Shown here piece after piece: positions 46,117-55,682 of a stretch of 64,000 bases of DNA. The notes beneath the pieces were generated by a model that worked only from the letters and a program-made list of their open reading frames with translations, was not told the DNA's origin and made no database searches. The translations under genes were made by a program, and so were the position numbers. This stretch comes from Aminobacter carboxidus (GTDB lineage Bacteria; Pseudomonadota; Alphaproteobacteria; Rhizobiales; Rhizobiaceae). Within the stretch, counting starts at the first letter, position 1; each line of letters opens with the position of its first letter. The DNA is taken from positions 124,001-188,000 of the forward strand of contig NZ_JACZEP010000006.1 of the NCBI RefSeq assembly GCF_014863355.1, given 5' to 3'.

Positions 46117-46371
46117 ATGCTGGAACTTCGCCCCAACTGCGAGTGCTGCGACCGCGACCTGCCACCCATGGCGACAGACGCTGTCATCTGCACCTTCGAA
46201 TGCACCTTCTGCACCGACTGCGCGACTGGCGTGCTTGGTGGCTCCTGCCCCAATTGCGGTGGCAATTTTTCCGCCCGGCCGATCCGGCCTGCCGCGATGC
46301 TCGTCAAATATCCGGCCTCGACCAAGCGCGTGTTGAAAGCCGAAGGCTGCGCGTCGAAATCCGCAGCCTGA
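46117..46371 (+). CDS. DUF1272-family small Cys-rich protein
   Basis: Protein of 84 residues with eight Cys arranged as metal-binding pairs: '[10 protein letters not shown]', '[12 protein letters not shown]' and 'CPNCGGN'. This is the DUF1272 pattern, probably a zinc-binding fold of unknown role. The gene sits between ureA and ureJ with short gaps, an arrangement known in rhizobia, so it is probably cotranscribed. Its link to urease is not established. Confidence 0.9.
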   Translation: MLELRPNCECCDRDLPPMATDAVICTFECTFCTDCATGVLGGSCPNCGGNFSARPIRPAAMLVKYPASTKRVLKAEGCASKSAA

Positions 46372-46397
46372 TTGTCCCGAACCGAAGGTATCCGCAC

Positions 46398-46988
46398 ATG
46401 CTCAAGCGTCTCGCCCTCGCCGTATCCCTGCTCTCGCTCTCGGTTGCACCCGCCCTTGCCCATCTCAATCACCAGGAGCATGGCTCGTTGCTCGCCGGCG
46501 TGTCGCATCCGCTGTTTGGCGCCGATCACATCCTAGCCATGGTCGCGGTCGGCTTGTGGGCAGCACTGCTCGGCGGCCGCGCCCAGGGGCTGGTGCCCTT
46601 GGCCTTTGTCGGAACCATGGCGCTGGGCTTCGCCGCCGCCATCGCCGGCGCGCCTCTGCCCTTCGTCGAGCCCGTCATCCTCGCTTCGGTGGTGGTGATC
46701 GGCCTGCTTGCCACGGTTGCGCTCAAGGTGCCGACCTGGGCCGGCATGGTCATGGTCGGCTTCTTTGCCTTCTTCCACGGCCACGCCCATGGCGGCGAAC
46801 TTGGTTCGGCGGGCGCGCTGTCCTTCGGCATCGGCTTTGCCCTGTCGACGGCGCTCTTGCATGCCTCCGGCGTCGGCCTCGGTCTCGGCATCGGCCGCAT
46901 CTTCGGTGGCGATACCGGACGGCTGGTGACGCGCATTGCCGGTGGTGCGACAGCGCTCGGCGGCCTGTGGCTGGCGCTCGGGGCGTGA
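46398..46988 (+). CDS. ureJ: HupE/UreJ-family membrane protein
   Basis: Inner-membrane protein of 196 residues. A signal-like N-terminus ends near '[20 protein letters not shown]', followed by '[20 protein letters not shown]', the first HupE/UreJ block with the metal-liganding His-x5-Asp-His motif. '[18 protein letters not shown]' is the second His-rich block. Six to seven hydrophobic segments are visible. Members are nickel permeases, so it likely supplies nickel to urease. It ends five bases before the ureB start. Confidence 0.93.
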   Translation: MLKRLALAVSLLSLSVAPALAHLNHQEHGSLLAGVSHPLFGADHILAMVAVGLWAALLGGRAQGLVPLAFVGTMALGFAAAIAGAPLPFVEPVILASVVVIGLLATVALKVPTWAGMVMVGFFAFFHGHAHGGELGSAGALSFGIGFALSTALLHASGVGLGLGIGRIFGGDTGRLVTRIAGGATALGGLWLALGA

Positions 46989-46993
46989 GACCC

Positions 46994-47298
46994 ATGATCC
47001 CCGGCGAATTCATCACCGCTCCAGGCTCGATCGAGCTCAACAAGGGCCAGCCGACCGTCACGCTCAAGGTCGCCAACATCGGCGACCGGCCGATCCAGGT
47101 CGGCAGCCACTATCATTTCTACGAGACCAACAGCGGCCTTCGCTTCGACCGCGAACAAGCGCGCGGCATGCGGCTCGACATCGCCGCCGGCACCGCCGTG
47201 CGTTTCGAGCCGGGCCAGGAGCGCGACGTGACGCTGGTGCCCTATGGCGGCAAGCGCGAGGTCTACGGCTTCCAGCAGAAGGTGATGGGAAAACTCTG

Positions 47299-47299
<1 letters not shown>
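46994..47299 (+). CDS. ureB: Urease beta subunit UreB
   Basis: Structural subunit of 101 residues, normal length. '[20 protein letters not shown]', '[20 protein letters not shown]' and '[18 protein letters not shown]' are the canonical UreB blocks. Its stop overlaps the ureC start (TGATG), so translation is coupled. Confidence 0.97.
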
Positions 47300-49011
<1,712 letters not shown>

Positions 49012-49039
49012 CTTCTGCGCCAAGCATTGGGAGGCCGCG

Positions 49040-49828
49040 ATGAAGCTCGAAATGATCCAGGTGGATGCCTTCACCGATAAGGTTTTCACAGGCAATTCGG
49101 CGGCGGTCGTGTTCCTCGAGGACTGGCTGCCCGACCAAGTGCTCCAGGGCATCGCCTTGGAGAACAACCTCGCTGAAACGGCCTTCCTGAAGCCGAGCGG
49201 GGACGAGTGGGACATTCGCTGGTTCACCCCCACCGACGAGGTGCCGTTCTGCGGCCACGCGACGCTGGCCTCGGCCTGCGCGCTCCATTTGCGCAAGGGC
49301 GTCGAGCGGACCATGCGCTTTTCCACCCGCGAGGTCGGCGACCTCAAGGTCGCGCCACAGCACGGCGGTTATCGCATGGACATCCCACGCTTCGATCCCG
49401 ACTACGCCATCCCTGACGATGCACTGGTCAACGGCCTGCGCGATGACGGCTGGGTCCGGCTGTTCCGCAACCGCGAGAACTTTTTCGTCGAGCTGGCTTC
49501 CGAGGCTACGCTGCGCGCCTACCAGCCCGACCTGCCGCACATCGCCAAGCTCGGCTCGTTCGGCCTGTGCATCACCGCGCGGGGCAGCGACTGCGATTTC
49601 GTCTCGCGCTATTTCGCGCCTGGTGCTGGCATCCCGGAAGATCCGGTCACCGGCTCGACCCACGCAACACTCGCTCCCTACTGGACGGAAAAACTTGGCA
49701 AGACCACGCTGGCGGCGCGCCAGCTGTCGGCCCGGGGCGGTGTGCTCGGCTGCGAAGTCGCGGGCAACAGGGTCTACCTCACCGGCCAGGCCGTGATCTA
49801 CATGGATGCGACGATCCACCTTCCTTGA
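49040..49828 (+). CDS. PhzF-family isomerase-like protein
   Basis: Protein of 262 residues with the PhzF fold: 'QVDAFTDKVFTGNSAAVVFL' at the start, 'NNLAETAFLKPSG' containing the catalytic Glu, and 'IRWFTPTDEVPFCGHATLAS'. The second half has 'PEDPVTGSTHATLAPYW'. Family members catalyse isomerisation or epimerisation of small metabolites; the substrate here is unknown. It lies 28 bases after ureC on the same strand, though it has no evident role in urease. GGGAGG precedes the ATG. Confidence 0.9.
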   Translation: MKLEMIQVDAFTDKVFTGNSAAVVFLEDWLPDQVLQGIALENNLAETAFLKPSGDEWDIRWFTPTDEVPFCGHATLASACALHLRKGVERTMRFSTREVGDLKVAPQHGGYRMDIPRFDPDYAIPDDALVNGLRDDGWVRLFRNRENFFVELASEATLRAYQPDLPHIAKLGSFGLCITARGSDCDFVSRYFAPGAGIPEDPVTGSTHATLAPYWTEKLGKTTLAARQLSARGGVLGCEVAGNRVYLTGQAVIYMDATIHLP

Positions 49829-49988
49829 TCGCCCCTGCCGTCGAAGAACCGCCCGCGACCTGATGCCACGCCGGCAGCGCTGGAACGGCTTCCGGCGAGT
49901 TGTTATCTAGCCCCCGCTAGCTAAAAATTCGGCAGGATTCCTGGACCCAAGACCAGGGCATCCTGCTTTCTTGGAAATGGAGTTTCAA

Positions 49989-50534
49989 ATGATCGGCAAG
50001 AAAGTTCCTGCTGTCACCTTCCGCACGCGCGTGCGCGACGAGGCCGTTGGCGGCCCGAACCCCTTCCGCTGGGAAGACAAGACCTCGGCCGACTATTTCG
50101 ACGGCAAGCGCGTCGTGCTGTTTTCGCTGCCGGGCGCCTTCACGCCGACCTGCTCGACCTACCAGCTGCCCGACTTCGAGAAGCTGTTCGGCGAATTCCA
50201 GGCTGAAGGCATCGACGCGATCTACTGCGTGTCGGTCAATGACGCCTTCGTCATGAACGCCTGGGGCAAGTCGCAGAACCTCGACAAGGTCAGCTTGATC
50301 CCGGACGGCTCGGGCGAGTTCACCCGCAAGATGGGCATGCTGGTTGCCAAGGACAATGTCGGCTTCGGCATGCGCTCGTGGCGCTACGCTGCCGTCATCA
50401 ACAACGGCCGCATTGAAAAGTGGTTCGAGGAAGAAGGCTTCGCCGACAATTGCGACAGCGATCCCTACGGTGTCTCCTCGCCGCAGAACATTCTTGAAGC
50501 CCTCAAGAACGACGCCGTCGCCGAGGCCGCGTAA
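49989..50534 (+). CDS. Peroxiredoxin, Prx5/redoxin type
   Basis: Thiol peroxidase of 181 residues. The peroxidatic Cys55 is in 'PGAFTPTCSTYQLPDFEKLF' with the family's Pro-x3-Thr-x2-Cys. 'IYCVSVNDAFVMNAWGKSQN' follows. 'DNCDSDPYGVSSPQNIL' near the end could supply a second Cys. It should reduce hydrogen or alkyl peroxides with glutaredoxin or glutathione as reductant. I chose the ATG at 49989 because GGAG lies six bases upstream; an ATG at 49977 and a TTG at 49971 are in frame. A strong terminator follows, so it probably forms its own unit inside the urease cluster. Confidence 0.93.
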   Translation: MIGKKVPAVTFRTRVRDEAVGGPNPFRWEDKTSADYFDGKRVVLFSLPGAFTPTCSTYQLPDFEKLFGEFQAEGIDAIYCVSVNDAFVMNAWGKSQNLDKVSLIPDGSGEFTRKMGMLVAKDNVGFGMRSWRYAAVINNGRIEKWFEEEGFADNCDSDPYGVSSPQNILEALKNDAVAEAA

Positions 50535-50561
50535 GCTTCAACGTCTTCGCTTGATACAAAG

Positions 50562-50593
50562 CCTCGGCCGCGAAAGCGCGCCGGGGTTTTTTT
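50562..50593 (+). terminator. Rho-independent terminator after the peroxiredoxin gene
   Basis: CCTCGGCCGCG pairs with CGCGCCGGGG around a tetraloop (one bulged C), followed by seven T residues. It stands 28 bases after the peroxiredoxin stop and separates ureC/PhzF/Prx from the ureE group. Confidence 0.8.
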
Positions 50594-50738
50594 GTACCCC
50601 AGGCCATACACGGCCTGCTCACGGCAACGTCTATTGGCTCGAAATTTGTTTCGGCGCAGGATGCCCTCAAGCATCCTCCATCTCGAATTTCTCCCGGAAC
50701 AAGACGACCATGCCCGCATTCGATACCAGGGGCGCGCG

Positions 50739-51329
50739 ATGACGCCCGAACCGGCGGCCGCCGAAATCTTCCCGCATATCCGCATCGTCATGGGCATGAT
50801 CATCGGCCTCGGCATGGCGCGGCTTTTGTCGGGCGTCGCCCGCATCGTCCAGCATCCCGACCAGTACCGGCTCTACCCGGTGCACCTCGCCTGGGTGGCG
50901 TCGCTGCTTTTGACGCTGGTGCATTTCTGGTGGTGGGAGTTTGGCCTCTATGCCGTCGAGAGCTGGACCTTCGGCACCTACCTGTTCATCCTCGGCTACG
51001 CGATCACGCTGTTTTTGCTCTGCGCCCTGCTCTTCCCCGACTCGATGCAGGACTACAAAAGCTACGAGGATTTCTTCTATTCGCGCCGTGCCTGGTTCTT
51101 CGGCCTGTTGGCCATGACCTACCTGCTCGACATCGTCGACACATTGATCAAGGGCGAGGCGCATTTCGCCCATTTCGGCGGCGAGTACCTGATCCGCACG
51201 CCCATCCTGGTGGCACTTTGCCTCATCGCCATCGCCACAGCGAGCAAGCGGTATCATCTGACTTTCGTGACGGCTACTTTGCTGTATCAGATATCGTGGA
51301 TCTGGCGGCTGTTCGACACCATCGTCTAA
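50739..51329 (+). CDS. Conserved membrane protein of unknown function
   Basis: I do not recognise this 196-residue protein. Five to six hydrophobic segments are visible, for example 'LAWVASLLLTLVHFWWWEFG', 'YLFILGYAITLFLLCALLFP', 'WFFGLLAMTYLLDIVDTLIK' and 'TPILVALCLIAIATASKRYH'. Charged loops lie between them. It sits between the peroxiredoxin terminator and ureE. A ten-codon frame (50710-50742) overlaps its start codon, but an upstream in-frame extension is also open. Nothing in the sequence links it to urease. Confidence 0.75.
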   Translation: MTPEPAAAEIFPHIRIVMGMIIGLGMARLLSGVARIVQHPDQYRLYPVHLAWVASLLLTLVHFWWWEFGLYAVESWTFGTYLFILGYAITLFLLCALLFPDSMQDYKSYEDFFYSRRAWFFGLLAMTYLLDIVDTLIKGEAHFAHFGGEYLIRTPILVALCLIAIATASKRYHLTFVTATLLYQISWIWRLFDTIV

Positions 51330-51371
51330 CCGCCGGCAGCTCCGCCATCACGCCACAGGAAAAAACGACCC

Positions 51372-51884
51372 ATGCTGCGCGCTATCCAGATCATCCGTGC
51401 CGACGCCGCCACCGGTGCGCAGCCATTCGATGTCGCCGTGCTCGCTCATGACGAGCGCCACGTCAGGCGCCGCGTCATCGCGCTGTCACAAGGCGAGCGC
51501 GTTCTCGTCGACCTGCCCGAGCCGGTGGTGCTCGAAACCGGCGTTCTCCTGCTTCTTGAAGACGACCGCACCGTCGGGATCGTCGCAGCCGAGGAACAGC
51601 TCTACGATATTCGCGCCCGCGACGCCGTCCACCTGACGCAGCTTGCCTGGCACATCGGCAACCGCCATCTCGCCGCTGCCATATCGGCCGAGCGCATCCT
51701 CATCCTGCGCGACCATGTCATCAAGGCGATGCTGGAGGGGCTCGGCGCCACCGTCACCGACATGCTGGCGCCGTTCGAGCCGGTGCGCGGCGCCTATTCC
51801 GGCCATGGCGATCACGGCCACTCGCACGATCATGGCCATCACCATTACGACCATGGCAGCCACCACCATCACCACCATGACTGA
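51372..51884 (+). CDS. ureE: Urease accessory protein UreE (nickel chaperone)
   Basis: Nickel chaperone of 170 residues. The N-terminal domain holds '[20 protein letters not shown]' and '[10 protein letters not shown]'. The metal-binding domain has '[14 protein letters not shown]' with its conserved His. The C-terminal 30 residues are extremely His-rich ('[20 protein letters not shown]' and six more His), a nickel store seen in many UreE proteins. The last codons overlap the ureF start by eight bases. Confidence 0.96.
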   Translation: MLRAIQIIRADAATGAQPFDVAVLAHDERHVRRRVIALSQGERVLVDLPEPVVLETGVLLLLEDDRTVGIVAAEEQLYDIRARDAVHLTQLAWHIGNRHLAAAISAERILILRDHVIKAMLEGLGATVTDMLAPFEPVRGAYSGHGDHGHSHDHGHHHYDHGSHHHHHHD

Positions 51885-52545
51885 GCGCGGCACCACCGCA
51901 TTGCTGCGGCTGATGGCCTGGCTGTCGCCGGCCTTCCCGGTTGGCGGCTTCTCCTACAGCCATGGCCTCGAACGCACTGTGCATGACGGGCTCATCGCCA
52001 ATCGCGACGACCTCGCCGGCTGGCTGGCAACGCTGGCCGTCTCAGGCTCGGGCTGGAACGATGCCGTGCTGTTTGCCGAGGCGTGGCGGCGTGCTCGCGA
52101 TGGCGGCGACCTCGCCGGTGTCGCCGAACTTGCGGAAGCACTGGCCGGCTCGCGCGAACGCCACATGGAAACGATGCTACAGGGAAAGGCCTTCCTCGCC
52201 GCAGCAGCCGCCTGGCCGCATCCGGTGCTGGAACGACTTCCGCCCGACTGCCCCTATTGCGTCGCCGTCGGCGCTGTCGCCGGCGCGCATGGCATTGCGC
52301 TTGAGGATGCGCTGGCAGCTTACCTGCAGGCCTTTGCCAGCAACCTGATCCAGGCAGCGATCCGGCTCAGCGTCATCGGCCAGACCGCCGCCACCGGCAT
52401 CGTTGCCGCGTTCGAACAGACCGCTCTTTCGACGGCGGCGCGTGCGGCAGTATCGACACTCGACGATCTGGGGTCCGCCGCCATAACCTCCGACATCATG
52501 GCGATGCGCCACGAGACCCAACATTCGAGGCTGTTCCGCTCATGA
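51877..52545 (+). CDS. ureF: Urease accessory protein UreF
   Basis: Accessory protein of 222 residues that forms the UreDFG complex and gates UreG. '[20 protein letters not shown]', '[13 protein letters not shown]' and '[19 protein letters not shown]' are the typical UreF blocks, all mainly helical. It starts inside the ureE C-terminus and overlaps the next gene by four bases. Confidence 0.95.
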   Translation: MTERGTTALLRLMAWLSPAFPVGGFSYSHGLERTVHDGLIANRDDLAGWLATLAVSGSGWNDAVLFAEAWRRARDGGDLAGVAELAEALAGSRERHMETMLQGKAFLAAAAAWPHPVLERLPPDCPYCVAVGAVAGAHGIALEDALAAYLQAFASNLIQAAIRLSVIGQTAATGIVAAFEQTALSTAARAAVSTLDDLGSAAITSDIMAMRHETQHSRLFRS

Positions 52546-52982
52546 CCGTGCTCGCTTTCGCCCTCGCCGCCGTGCTTTACCTCATTGCCTCCATTCATGC
52601 CTATTGGGGGCTCGGCGGCGTCTGGCCCGGCACCGACCAGGCCTCCTGTGCCCGCGCTGTCGCCGGTTTCCGCGGCGTCGAGACCATGCCCGGCGCCTTC
52701 GCCAGTTTCGCCGTCACCGCCTGCGTGGTGCTGGCAACGCTGTGGCCGCTGGCGCTTGTCGGCGTCTTCGCCACTCCCTTCCCCAAGGCGGGGCTTGCCG
52801 CCTCGGCCCTGCTGATCGCAATGGTCTTTCTCGGCCGTGGCATCGCCGGCTTCACCCCGGCATGGCGCCGGCTGACGCCGGAAATGCCGTTCGCGCGCCT
52901 CGACCGGCAATATTACTCGCCGCTGTGCCTGCTCATCGGCACGGGTTTCGTCGTCCTCGCAATCAGCGGATTTCAGTCATGA
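52542..52982 (+). CDS. DUF3995-type small membrane protein
   Basis: Membrane protein of 146 residues with four hydrophobic segments. '[20 protein letters not shown]' is the conserved His/Trp-rich block of DUF3995 proteins. Function unknown. It overlaps ureF upstream and ureG downstream by four bases each (ATGA), so it is firmly within the urease transcript. It might assist nickel or membrane-related steps, but that is only suggested by its place. Confidence 0.85.
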   Translation: MTVLAFALAAVLYLIASIHAYWGLGGVWPGTDQASCARAVAGFRGVETMPGAFASFAVTACVVLATLWPLALVGVFATPFPKAGLAASALLIAMVFLGRGIAGFTPAWRRLTPEMPFARLDRQYYSPLCLLIGTGFVVLAISGFQS

Positions 52983-53614
52983 CCTCGAAAAACGGCCCGC
53001 TTCGTATCGGCATCGGCGGCCCTGTCGGCTCTGGCAAGACGACGCTGACCGAAAAGCTGTGCAAGGCGCTGCGCGACGAGTTCTCCATCGCCGTCGTCAC
53101 CAACGACATCTACACCAAGGAAGATGCGATGATGCTGGCGCGCCTGCAGGCGCTGCCGGAAGAGCGCATCATGGGCGTGGAAACCGGCGGCTGCCCGCAC
53201 ACCGCCATCCGTGAGGACGCCTCGATCAACCTCCAGGCGATCGCCGAGATGAACCGAAAATTCCCCGACCTCGACATCGTCTTCATCGAGTCCGGTGGTG
53301 ACAATTTGGCCGCGACCTTCTCGCCCGACCTCGCCGACATCACGCTCTATGTCATCTCGGTCTGCCAGGGTGAGGAGATCCCACGCAAGGGCGGTCCCGG
53401 CATCACCCGCTCCGACTTCCTGGTCATCAACAAGAGCGATCTCGCGCCCTATGTGAACGTCAATCTCGAGGTCATGGAGGGCGACGCCGCCCGCCAGCGC
53501 GGCAAGCGCCCGTTCGGCTTCACCGATCTTTCGCGCGGCAAGGGCCTGGAAGCCGTCATCGATTTCATCGTCGAAAATGGCGGGCTCAGGCTGGATCAGC
53601 AGATTTCAGCCTGA
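52979..53614 (+). CDS. ureG: Urease accessory protein UreG (GTPase)
   Basis: SIMIBI-class GTPase of 211 residues. The P-loop is '[12 protein letters not shown]', the nickel-coordinating Cys-Pro-His is in '[20 protein letters not shown]', the switch/Walker B is '[19 protein letters not shown]', and the guanine-binding 'NKSD' is at '[12 protein letters not shown]'. GTP hydrolysis drives nickel delivery into UreC. Last gene of the urease cluster, followed by a hairpin. Confidence 0.97.
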   Translation: MTSKNGPLRIGIGGPVGSGKTTLTEKLCKALRDEFSIAVVTNDIYTKEDAMMLARLQALPEERIMGVETGGCPHTAIREDASINLQAIAEMNRKFPDLDIVFIESGGDNLAATFSPDLADITLYVISVCQGEEIPRKGGPGITRSDFLVINKSDLAPYVNVNLEVMEGDAARQRGKRPFGFTDLSRGKGLEAVIDFIVENGGLRLDQQISA

Positions 53615-53622
53615 GCCGATGT

Positions 53623-53646
53623 TGCCGTGCCGCGACAGGCACGGCA
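53623..53646 (+). terminator. Hairpin after ureG
   Basis: TGCCGTGCC (53623-53631) pairs perfectly with GGCACGGCA (53638-53646), with a 6-nt loop, followed by TTCTTCC. A plausible terminator of the urease operon. It overlaps the short spacer to the next gene, which has a strong ribosome site (AAGGGAGGA). Confidence 0.65.
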
Positions 53647-53674
53647 TTCTTCCCCGGCTAAAGGGAGGAACAAC

Positions 53675-54433
53675 ATGGCCGTCACCCAGCTCAAGCAGAC
53701 AAACCTGCCGTTCTATGAGGAGCGCGTCGACCTTGCCTGCGCCTTCCGCTGGACGGCGCGGCTCAACATGCATGAGGCGGTAGCCAACCATTTCTCGCTC
53801 GCCGTCAATGACGACGGCTCGAAATTCCTGATGAACCCCAACCAGGTGCATTTCTCGCGCATCAAGGCGAGCGACCTGCTTCTGATCGACGCCAACGATC
53901 CCGAAACGATGAGCGGGCCCAACGCGCCCGACCCCACCGCCTGGGGCTTGCACGGCGCGGTCCACCGCAACTGCGCCCATGCGCGCTGCGTCATGCATGT
54001 GCATTCGATCCACGCGACGGTGCTCGCTTCGCTCGCCGATTCCACCTTGCCGCCGATCGACCAGAACACGGCGATCTTCTTCCGCCGCCATGTCGTCGAC
54101 GCCCATTATGGCGGGCTGGCTTTCGAGGAAGAGGGCGAGCGCTGCTCCAGCCTGCTCGCCGATTCCAAGGTCAAGGTGATGATCATGGGCAATCACGGCG
54201 TGCTGGTCGTCGGCGACAGCGTCGCCGACACCTTCAATCGGCTCTATTATTTCGAGCGCGCCTGCGAGACCTACATCAAGGCTTTGTGGACCGGCCGGCC
54301 GCTGCGCACGCTGTCGGACGAAATTGCCGAAAAGGCAGCGCTCGAGCAGGAAGACTATCCCGGCCAGGCCGAACGCCACCTCGCCGAGCTCAAGGCGATC
54401 CTCGACGAGCAGGAGCCGGTGTATCGGAACTGA
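53675..54433 (+). CDS. Class II aldolase/adducin-family protein
   Basis: Protein of 252 residues. The family's metal site is visible: 'CVMHVHSIHATVLAS' with its His-x-His pair, and a third His in 'IMGNHGVLVVG'. The N-terminus has 'ERVDLACAFRWTARLNMHEA' and 'NHFSLAVNDDGSKFLMNP'. These proteins cleave sugar-phosphate or hydroxy-acid substrates with a metal ion, but many members have unknown substrates. It follows ureG after a hairpin on the same strand and may be separately transcribed. AAGGGAGG fixes the start. Confidence 0.85.
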   Translation: MAVTQLKQTNLPFYEERVDLACAFRWTARLNMHEAVANHFSLAVNDDGSKFLMNPNQVHFSRIKASDLLLIDANDPETMSGPNAPDPTAWGLHGAVHRNCAHARCVMHVHSIHATVLASLADSTLPPIDQNTAIFFRRHVVDAHYGGLAFEEEGERCSSLLADSKVKVMIMGNHGVLVVGDSVADTFNRLYYFERACETYIKALWTGRPLRTLSDEIAEKAALEQEDYPGQAERHLAELKAILDEQEPVYRN

Positions 54434-54489
54434 CGCACTGCCTGGCCAGGTCCGGATTGTTCGAAACCGCTTGTGCTCGGTTACATCGC

Positions 54490-54601
54490 GGATGGATCCC
54501 GGCTCTCCGACGCTCGCTGCGCTCGCGCTTCGCCCCGAAGATGACGAGGGTGAGATAACTTCGTCAGGAGCGCGACGTCGCGGAGACCCGGGGATCCATC
54601 C
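54490..54601. repeat. Palindromic intergenic repeat element (112 bp)
   Basis: The element is bounded by inverted ends, GGATGGATCCCGG (54490-54502) and CCGGGGATCCATCC (54588-54601), with shorter internal complementarities. It lies between convergent genes and contains no supported frame. Its build resembles the dispersed intergenic palindromes common in rhizobial genomes; identity with a named family is not claimed. Confidence 0.55.
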
Positions 54602-54649
54602 ATCCTCGCCATCTCCGCCGCGCCAAAGGTCCCATTCAAATCCTTGCAG

Positions 54650-55285
54650 CTAGTCCAGCCCGAGCAACGCCCTGACCTCTTCAGCACTGTGCGCCACCAG
54701 CGCACCCGCCGGCCCCTCGATCTTGTCCTGCGGCCAGAAGATGGTGCGCATGCCGGCGGCGACGCCGGCCATGGCACCCGGCACGCTGTCTTCCATCACC
54801 GCCGTGTCGGCAGCCGCGATGCCGGTGAGGTAGGCGGCGCGCAGATAGGGCTCGGGATCGGGCTTGCCGTTGCGCACGTCGTTGCGGCTGATCGTCTTCA
54901 TCGTCGGCTCGTGCACGCCGACGGCTTTCAGATTGGCCTCGACCACCATGCGGTCGGAATTGGACACGATCGCCTGGACCACGCCCTTGGCCTTCAGGTC
55001 GCGGAAGATCTCCATCGCGCCGTCGCGCGGCAGAAGGTTGGGCGCGCGGCCCATGTAGTGATCGTATTTGAGGTTGATCCAGTCATCGAATTCGAGGCCA
55101 AGACCGAACTGGTCGCGCAGCACCTCATAGACCGGGCGCGCCGCCTGGCCGACGACGCGGGCGTGCAGGTCGGCCGGTGGTTCCACGCCGACGCTGCGTA
55201 GTGCTGAAACCAGCGATTCCTCGTGCAGCGGCTCGCTGTCGATCAGCGTGCCGTCCATGTCCCAATACACTGCCTTCGGTGTCAT
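54650..55285 (-). CDS. HAD-superfamily hydrolase (phosphatase)
   Basis: Phosphatase of 211 residues. Motif I is 'YWDMDGTLIDSEPLHEESLV' with the nucleophile Asp and the acid Asp, motif II lies in 'AIVSNSDRMVV', motif III at 'NGKPDPEPYL', and motif IV in 'AVMEDSVPGAMAG'. The cap domain (about residues 15-90) is the type seen in beta-phosphoglucomutase-like and phosphoglycolate-phosphatase-like enzymes. The substrate is not fixed. It stands alone; the downstream gap carries the palindromic repeat. Confidence 0.9.
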   Translation of the reverse strand: MTPKAVYWDMDGTLIDSEPLHEESLVSALRSVGVEPPADLHARVVGQAARPVYEVLRDQFGLGLEFDDWINLKYDHYMGRAPNLLPRDGAMEIFRDLKAKGVVQAIVSNSDRMVVEANLKAVGVHEPTMKTISRNDVRNGKPDPEPYLRAAYLTGIAAADTAVMEDSVPGAMAGVAAGMRTIFWPQDKIEGPAGALVAHSAEEVRALLGLD

Positions 55286-55384
55286 GCGAGCGATCCTTGT
55301 TCACCCCATTGCTCATAGGAGCTTTGGCGGTGGAAATGAACCGCTCATGTGACAGTGCAGTACACATGCGCGTGCGCCAAACCA

Positions 55385-55564
55385 TCAGCGGCGGCGGCCG
55401 CAAGGGTCGTTGCCGTCGAGATAGCCCATATCACGCTTAAGGTGATCCGGCAGGTCGCGGACATCAAGGAGACGTTTGCGCGAACGCCAACCGAAGACTG
55501 CCGCCAGCCGTGAAGTCAGGGAAACCGGTTCGCAGTGGATGAGACTTGCCTGTGCCGTGTTCAT
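55385..55564 (-). CDS. DUF1127 small protein
   Basis: Protein of 59 residues. The C-terminal half 'SRKRLLDVRDLPDHLKRDMG' plus 'YLDGN' is the DUF1127 motif (short Arg-rich helix, Leu-Asp-x-Leu, Asp-hydrophobic-Gly). In alphaproteobacteria DUF1127 proteins can be involved in RNA-related and small-molecule stress roles. The ATG at 55564 gives a sensible ribosome site (GGAG nine bases upstream). It is divergent from the LysR gene with a 118-bp shared region, so LysR control is likely. Confidence 0.85.
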   Translation of the reverse strand: MNTAQASLIHCEPVSLTSRLAAVFGWRSRKRLLDVRDLPDHLKRDMGYLDGNDPCGRRR

Positions 55565-55589
55565 GACATTCAACTCCGCTAATACCCGT

Positions 55590-55601
55590 CATCAGTTGAT
55601 G
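55590..55601. promoter_or_regulatory. Candidate operator dyad between DUF1127 and LysR genes
   Basis: CATCAGTTGATG (55590-55601) is a symmetrical dyad lying in the 118-bp shared region. It is nested in a larger imperfect palindrome flanked by ACCC and GGGT. It is 26 bases from the DUF1127 start and 82 from the LysR start. A role as binding site for the LysR protein is inferred. Confidence 0.4.
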
Positions 55602-55682
55602 GGTTGACCTTGATATAACGCTGTGAAACCCTTTATTTCCAATCGAACGTCGATCTGAACCCATTAACAGGGCTTATGTATA

